Of a stretch of 22,225 nucleotides of DNA, positions 16,317 through 22,225 are shown piece by piece. Location: the NCBI GenBank assembly GCA_036897095.1, contig JAYMSP010002848.1:1-22225 (forward strand), in the 5' to 3' direction. The notes under the pieces are model-generated. The model worked only from the letters and a program-made list of their open reading frames with translations, made no database searches and had not been told where the DNA came from. The DNA is from Plantago elongata. Lineage: Eukaryota > Streptophyta > Magnoliopsida > Lamiales > Plantaginaceae. Positions within the stretch are counted from its first letter, which is position 1, and every line of letters starts with the position of its first letter. A program made the position numbers and the translations under genes.

Positions 16317-19240
16317 TTAACATAATTGTATATTGCTCTCGTTATCCATTTCATTCCCTTCAAGACCATCATCGAAGTCATCACCCTCTTCAAAATTCTA
16401 ATCAAATGCTTCTGCATCCTTGTATGCATCACAATTGCTCAAATCTACAACAAAAAATTCCAAATCAAACATAAATAATAAAAACACTCACACGGTCACA
16501 CATATAATATAAACTCAAATTAAAATGAGTACAACAAGTCACTTACCATCAGGAATCCAATCCCTAGAAACCATCATAGCTTCGACCATGTCAGGCTTCA
16601 ATCGAGAACATGATTTCGAGATCATCCTACCACTCGTGCTAAATGTTGATTTAGAAGTCACACCATGGAAGATGGTATTGCTAATAGATCCTTAGCGATC
16701 TTAGCCATGATAGGCAACATCTCTTTATTCTGCTTCCACCGCTCAAGTACATCTAACATCATCATATTGTTGAACTTGTCTTCCGCCAAGTATTTCTCTA
16801 GATTAGACTTTTCAGCAACAGAGGAATCTTGGCACCACTCTCTAGAGCATACAGTGAAGAATAGATATTACCCATTGAAGAACTGCTCCCAACTGGCGTA
16901 GTTGACAAGCAACTAATGATATCTCCGTAAGACACAAAATTCATCCAGCACATCACGAACACACTGAATGTAAGGCTCAACACCATCACCATAAATTTGA
17001 CTGTAATAGAACTCTATTGTTTGCATTTTGGATCTAGGGTCAAGCACAGCCGTGACAGACAAACCCAATGAGCCTTCTTCACAATACTTCATAAACTTCA
17101 ACTTCATTTTTTTAGCCATCCTCCTCACAAATTGATGCTTACTCTTTTCCCACTCCAGAATCTTAACATGGACATCATATATATATCAATAAAAAATATA
17201 TTAGTAGGATATGTGACACCACTTAAGCGAAGAGTAGCTTGATAAAAAGGACGCAAACAATCATGTATGATTTGGGCCATCTTCCATTCATTTTCATCAG
17301 GATTGTCAGTTTCTGCCCACCAAACATAAGCTGCCTTAAGAGGTAGCATTGCTTCTAGCATCAGATATGTTGAATTCCATCTGTTTTGAACATCCATAGG
17401 TACTTTCTTCAACCCATCTAGTTTGCACTCAAGTTTTGCATGTTCAAACTTTTGAGCATAAAAATCAGACCTTCCACCATTTTAACAGTTTCCCAAATAT
17501 GATCGGGCACCCCAACAATCGTTTCAAGTCCATCATGCACGACGAGGTTTAGAATATGTGCACTGCATCTAATGTGAAACAAGCTACTATTCAAGCACAA
17601 ATTATCAACAAACCAATTCTTCAATTTTTCCACTATCACATCGTTGTTTATTGCATAATCAACAACAATTGAGCCTAGCTTCTTCTCCAAACTCCAATAC
17701 ATAATAACCTCCCTCATAACCTCAAACAAGGCTTGCCCTGTATGCGGATGTCGATGCTTCTTAAAAGCAACAATCTTATATATCAAAGTCCAAGTGCCAT
17801 CAATAAAATGTGCCGTAACACAACAATATTGTGTTTTAGAACGAGTCAACTTCCACATATCAGTAGTCAATGTCACCCTACTAGTAAGACCATAAAAAAT
17901 GTTATGCATATTCATATTTACACCTACAAATAAATTAATGATGTCCTTTCTTAGCGTATCATGGCAAGGAAGCTTCGAATGGGGATTCACACCTTTTATG
18001 AAGCGAATGAAGTGTCGGTGTCGAACCATGTTTAGAGGATAGTGGTGTTTTACAACAACAATAGCAAACTCTTCCCTGCTCTTATCTTGATTGAAAACAT
18101 AGGTAGCACTAGGACTTGTTATCACAATCCCCTCCCCTTGATAAGTATAATTCTTGAATAGGTTCTAATATGCTTCAACAAAAGATTTCTCCCATTTTTC
18201 GCACCACAAGACATACGACTTCCACAATGATCACAAGTTGATGTCAAACCACCCTCATCCTTTGTGAAATGATTCCAGACCATAGAACCTTTCTTTTTAC
18301 CTTTCCTCATAGCTCTCCGCCTTTGATGATTTTCAGAAACAAGAGGTTGTACAATTGGAACAGCACCAAAAGAAACAACTTAATAAAATGACCAAAGTAT
18401 AAAATTCATTAAAGTCCATTTCCCCAAGAATGGCAAAATTAAATTACCATTTGGAGTGCTAAATGGTACTTCAAACCATCCACCGTCCCCCTTGTCTGGT
18501 TCTATATCAGAGTCACCGCCAAGAGAGACTTGTCGAGTCAATTATGCACATACATAAATGAAGTCAATTCAAATAAGTTGTCCCATGATAGTTATGAATC
18601 CCCAAGTCTCCATGTTTTTGTTTGTAAGAGTTTACAATTATACATGTATAACATAGAAAAGAGAGCTATTTAATGAACTAAGTAGACTATGCAAATAAAA
18701 AAAATTGCAATAATTTCAACTCCTTGTAAATGAACAAATACCAGAAATGCAATGATTTAATACTTTCATCATGATTCTCATATCACCTTAGAGGTATTTC
18801 TAATACTAAAAAAAACTAGCCATCACAAATTCACAATGTACAACAATGGCAGTAAAATTTCAGCAACCATAATCCCGTAAACCAATAGTTGGATTACCTT
18901 CTTCGAATATATCAATAGTTTTTTTGCCTACTCCACCTCTGTCCTTGCCTCTTTTTCCCTCCTTCGGGGTGACTGGTGACTTGTTCCAGTACGAGGTCGA
19001 AACTTTGAATCAATGCCTTCAGACGCACTAGCACTTCTATTCTTTTTGCGTCGTTTTTTCTTTTGATTTGCATTCCAAATTGAGAGATTACACTAAGTTA
19101 ACAATAACCACCATTGTCGAATACAATTACAACAAGATTATAAAGTATTAGAAAATATTACATTTCGAAGTGCTAGTTTTTTTGCGCAACAACATGTCCG
19201 GTGTTTGTTCATCTTGAGAATCACCATTAAACTCAGGCAT
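16317..19240 (-). pseudogene. hAT transposase, RICESLEEPER-like, multi-exon and broken
   Basis: A plausible start is the ATG at 19240 (MPEFNGDSQDEQTPDMLLRK). A basic exon follows (KKKRRKKNRSASASEG, about 19060-19010), then an acidic exon (SLGGDSDIEPDKGDGG, about 18520-18470). The BED zinc finger (SMVWNHFTK, CDHCGSRMSCG, LLLKHI) lies at 18285-18155. The RNase-H-like core has TTDMWKLT (Asp 17859-17861), VVDYAINND (Asp 17658-17660) and RCSAHILNLVVHDGL. Further on are NRWNSTYLMLEA and LDPRSKM, then the C-terminal dimerisation part (SKSTFSTSGR, SRLKPDMVEAM, about 16665-16560) and an acidic tail to TAA at 16317. Family members usually have Glu in SE(S/R)xFS; here the codon at 16650-16652 is Lys. 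At least four frame changes break the coding sequence, so no full product is expected. The second ligand of the BED finger also looks altered (HIRTYS). Confidence 0.85.
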
Positions 19241-19649
19241 ACAAGCATAATCTACATTGAAACCAATTTAATCAACGACATTACTCAACAATGAATTAAG
19301 ATAAGTAGCTGGATAATATTAGGGAGACCTTGCTATATAGTACTACAAATTACATAATGTCAGCTATTTAAAATCATATAAAACCTACTGCAGCAATTTT
19401 ACCTGATAAATCACTTGAAAGGAATACTAACTAGACTAGTTCAATAAAGTGACAATACACATATCTACCTTAGCCAAAATGACAATTCAACTAGAACTTA
19501 TTTATATGAATGGGTTGGACGGATATTGTTGACCTATACTCGTACCCTACCCGATCCGTAATAAATTAATGGGTCAGGCCCGGATAAAGGTAGAGTACTC
19601 GATATGAGAATTTTGAATAAGGATCCGTTGAGTTCTGAAACGAATCGCA
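19241..19649. other. hAT 5' region and subterminal repeats
   Basis: Sequence upstream of the transposase start. CTCGTACCCTACCCG (near 19549) and GGGTCAGGCCCGG (near 19571) are subterminal repeats related to those at the other end. The promoter is presumably here, but I saw no clear TATA box. Confidence 0.5.
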
Positions 19650-19664
19650 TAGGGTTTTACCCTA

Positions 19665-20998
19665 CTCATTTAAAAGCTTTAACTATATACATGTACTACT
19701 TTTCATATTCATTTGTTATAATGTAAACTTGTTAAAGAATACCATCAAACGTAAAATATCTATCATACTCTAATTCGCTCCGATACTGGTCTAATAATAA
19801 TAATGTGAGAGTAGAGGAAGGAGGTGGGAAGGGGGCAGAATCATGTGAGAGGAGGACAAGTATATACTAGGTGGAAACAAGATCAACTTGTCTTAGTTTA
19901 ACACAAACAGACATAACATAATAATTAGTAGTGTTATTTATTATTTAATTATTATTATTTGTGCATCGCATCGATCGATCCATACAGATTACGGAATCAT
20001 GTGTAAGACAGCGCAATACCAACTGCACAAAAACGGTTATACCGTGACCTAAACCTGCCAGCTGTTTACGGTTGTATCTTCCCACGTGTCCCTTTCCCTT
20101 ACCTTGACACCTGTCCCTCATTTATTGCTTGCATTTATTTTCCACCCTCTCATGCAGATAAGATAACAATACATTATCAATTTATAGTAGTATCATATAT
20201 TTAACCGGTTTGTTTTACGAAATGAACAGATAAAATAATAAAGTGTTATCATCGGACTAAAAACTCATAAGAAGTTGATAAATTATTTTACTTTTAAAAA
20301 TACGTATAATAGAACATTCATTTCTTTATTTTAATATAACGGACATCTTATAATTATATTAAATTATTTTGATCACACACTACTTACATAACGTAATAAG
20401 ATGACTTATCAGAATGTGTCAGACGCGCGTCAAATACAACTCAACTTTCCTGATATGCATAACTCGCTAGTACAACGTGTACCAATTATCATGTTCTTTT
20501 TTCATGTTGAATGCATTTATCTTAGGTACATTCTATCATTCTCTTTATATTAAATTGAATTTTCGATGTCATTTGTAATATTTGAATAAAGATAAGAATA
20601 AATATTTTCTAAGCGTCAAAAGTAGTTGAGTGAAGTGTACTATGAACTAAATAATTTTATTATTATTTATTTTTTACTTGTGCAATTTATGTACAATTTT
20701 GGAGGTGGAAAAATCCATGCAAACCAAAATGCACCGAGTGTAACTCTTTTGCTGCGGAATTTTTTCTTCATCTAGACTCTAAATCATACAATAGTAGAGG
20801 CAATTTTGGGGTGTAAGTATGCTCATACAATTTTCTGAGGCAGTTACATTCATATGAAGTTTCTTAATTTTCACCGAGGAATAAACGGTCAAAACTGAAC
20901 TCCATCTGTCTTACAAGATAAAGTCGTGCATCTTAAGAGCAATTGATTTCACCTTTGATGTAGCATTATACCTAACAATCAGATCAATTTGGAGGATC
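19665..20998. other. Intergenic DNA with a G-box and I-box cluster
   Basis: No gene is recognised. A GC-richer patch at 20020-20170 carries CACGTG (20083-20088), GATAAG (20157-20162) and an inverted ACGGT-TAT-ACCGT near 20034-20046. The rest is AT-rich with TTATTATTATT-type runs. Confidence 0.4.
20083..20088. promoter_or_regulatory. G-box (CACGTG) next to I-box-like GATAAG
   Basis: CCACGTGTCC is a good G-box/ABRE-like core, with GATAAG about 70 bp away. Together they resemble light- or ABA-responsive plant promoters. No transcript start or gene lies within 1 kb on either side, so the function is uncertain. Confidence 0.35.
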
Positions 20999-21320
20999 AT
21001 TCTCATTTATTTTTTATTTCGGTTCATTTTCGGGTCGGGTTCAGATCGGGTTCGGAGGATGATCGGGTTTGGGTCGTTTCGGATTATTGATATTTCAGGT
21101 CGCTTTGGATCGGGTCATTCGAACCTGGTCACTTCGCGTTCGGATGTTATTCGGATTTGGGTCCTTTCGAATTAGAAAAAATCATATTGTTTCGGGTCGA
21201 TTATTTTTGGATTTGTGTGTTATTCGGGTTTAGGTCCTTTCGGATTGTTTCAGGTCAAATATTTTCGGATTTGAATCGTTTTCGAATTAAAATATTTTGG
21301 ATGGTTTCAGGTCGAATATC
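20999..21320. repeat. Degenerate TCGGGT/TTCGGAT repeat field
   Basis: More than twenty copies of TCGGGT, TTCGGAT, GGTCNTTTCGG and CAGGTCG-like motifs follow one another irregularly. This composition matches subterminal regions of plant hAT-type non-autonomous elements and resembles in base pattern the repeats of the hAT at 15168-19664. No TAGGG-type end is obvious at its borders. Confidence 0.65.
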
Positions 21321-21797
21321 GAGGTAGTTTTATGCAATGCACATTTTTGATATACTATACAATTATACTTGATTATTGTTGAAAGTCTCTTTGTTTTAAC
21401 TTCTAACATGCGAAGACTTGCCTAATTAGAGTTTTGTGACTTTGAATTTTGAATTGATAAAGAACATGAAGATGTGATTAGTTTGCTAATTACTATACAA
21501 TATGCTTAAGAGAAATGTACCAGACTATCATCTTTGTAGTCCTTTTCATTTTAATAATCATGTTTCTTCTTCTATTGTATTTTTATCTCAAACCTGTTAA
21601 TATAATGTTTCTGCAAGTGAATTATTCGATGGTTTATAAGGAGTTTGAAGTCATATTCAAACAATTGAAAGATGATACATAATTATACTTGTGAATGGAG
21701 AATGTATACTAATATGACTTAACTGTTTGATGAACTTAATGCAATTCAATCACACCTACATTTACTTTTAATTTTTTTTAAGTAGAGTACTAAGAGG
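21321..21797. other. AT-rich DNA, no gene seen
   Basis: This stretch lies between the TCGGGT repeat field and the next hAT-type end. Nothing assignable is visible. Confidence 0.4.
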
Positions 21798-21925
21798 TAG
21801 GGGTGAGCAAAATCAGGACCGGACCGAGAAACCGGCCCTAACTGGACCGAAAAATCGGTCCTCGGTATGGAGGATTTCAACATTTCGGTCCTCGGTCCGG
21901 TCCGGTCCATAAATTGACAAAACCG
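21798..21925. mobile_element. hAT-type terminus with CCGGTCC subterminal repeats
   Basis: TAGGGGTGAGCAAAAT at 21798 is a very common left terminus of plant hAT elements. It is followed by GGACCGGACCG, CTGGACCG and GGTCCGGTCCGGTCC repeats (to about 21908), the usual subterminal motif. The opposite end (a CACCCCTA type) is not in the window. The element either continues to the right, perhaps enclosing the open frame at 22125, or is truncated. Confidence 0.75.
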
Positions 21926-22054
21926 CGTGTCCACCGACCAGACAGATATTTTGAGAAAATCGGAGGAAAATATAATAAATTTCCAATCTGTTGTCTTCAG
22001 TTCACTCTTCCGAAACCCTTTCCCTTCCCGTCTTCCTGATCGGAATTCGGTGAG

Positions 22055-22104
22055 TTCCCGCCGCCGTGAATCTGCTATCTTCCCGCCGTCGTGAATCTGT
22101 TGTG
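22055..22104 (+). repeat. 25-bp tandem duplication in a leader-like region
   Basis: Two adjacent copies of TTCCCGCCG(C/T)CGTGAATCTG plus five less conserved bases, at 22055-22079 and 22080-22104, match at about 21 of 25 positions. They lie 20 bp upstream of the ATG at 22125. Confidence 0.7.
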
Positions 22105-22124
22105 CCTCTTGCCATAAATTCCCA

Positions 22125-22225
22125 ATGGAGGATCCAAACCGGATGTTGAAGATCACGCAGTGCCTCTTGCTGTTGTCGATTGCTTGCTTCGTCTCTCAGC
22201 TCTCCGCTTCAGACGATGTGGTTAG
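22125..22225 (+). CDS. Start of a secreted or ER-targeted protein, partial
   Basis: An ATG in a good context (CCCAATGGAG) opens a frame that stays open to the window end (33 codons). The peptide starts MEDPNRMLKITQ, followed by the hydrophobic CLLLLSIACFVSQL and a small-residue SAS before DDVV. This is a typical signal peptide with predicted cleavage near residues 28-29. Upstream, 21990-22124 is CT-rich like a plant 5' leader. I cannot assign a family from so little; ER proteins such as PDI-like enzymes can have a DDVV-type mature start, but that is a weak hint. The hAT-type end 330 bp upstream means this could be a host gene with a transposon in its promoter, or cargo of the element. Confidence 0.5.
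   Translation, partial: MEDPNRMLKITQCLLLLSIACFVSQLSASDDVV

Larger units (their letters stand above)
15168..19664 (-). mobile_element. hAT DNA transposon with BED/RNase-H transposase, decayed
   Basis: A 4.5-kb element with a minus-strand transposase. Both ends carry a 15-bp palindrome, TAGGGTTGTACCCTA at 15168-15182 and TAGGGTTTTACCCTA at 19650-19664, starting with the TAGGG typical of plant hAT ends. Subterminal regions are rich in CCCGACCCG/GGGTACGGGT-type repeats (15183-15335 and 19505-19640), also usual in this group. The inverted similarity continues outward (AAGCTTTTAAGTG before 15168; CTCATTTAAAAGCTT after 19664), so the true ends may be about 13-15 bp farther out. No 8-bp target duplication was seen with either border. 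Confidence 0.8.

Noticed and set aside
17733-17933. 66-codon plus-strand frame
   Set aside because: It lies opposite the RNase-H-like core of the hAT transposase and has no features of its own.
21746-22156. 136-codon minus-strand frame
   Set aside because: It spans the hAT end, its CCGGTCC repeats and the complement of the leader-like region; it has no domain and lies opposite the better-supported coding start.

Overview
The window is nuclear DNA from a flowering plant, most likely a eudicot. The evidence is an intron-containing plant-type DGAT2 gene, plant hAT, PIF/Harbinger, CACTA and MULE-like transposons, and a Cassandra-type LTR carrying 5S rRNA sequence. The DNA is AT-rich, with mostly short open frames. 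A placement in the asterids is only an impression. I found no CRISPR array, no operon and no intact tRNA or rRNA gene.

Layout: 1-483 is the right end of a CACTA transposon with a palindromic subterminal array. 761-1536 looks like a solo LTR on the minus strand. 2118-5700 is a complete but decayed PIF/Harbinger element with TTA duplications, a Myb/SANT-like ORF1 and a DDE transposase ORF2. 6287-7315 is a MULE-like non-autonomous element with long terminal inverted repeats and a coding-like interior. 7372-10087 is an eight-exon DGAT2 gene with a disrupted reading frame, and its start lies about 60 bp from the MULE-like element. 11440-12660 is a degenerate repeat field, followed by a GA/CGG-rich island. 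14727-15024 is a solo Cassandra-type LTR. 15168-19664 is a hAT element with a broken BED/RNase-H transposase on the minus strand. 20999-21320 is a TCGGGT-rich repeat. 21798 begins another hAT-type end. At 22125 a signal-peptide-like reading frame starts and runs off the window.

The genes do not form a pathway. The one clear host gene, DGAT2 (the last step of triacylglycerol synthesis), keeps nearly all its splice sites. It has at least four frame disruptions and lacks a GT at the inferred exon 1 donor, so it is either a fairly young pseudogene or an assembly with small indel errors. Most of the remaining sequence is transposon-derived. I do not see a convincing new biological system. The most unusual structures are the 11.4-12.7 kb higher-order repeat with opposite-orientation flanks and the hAT ends built on a 15-bp palindrome.
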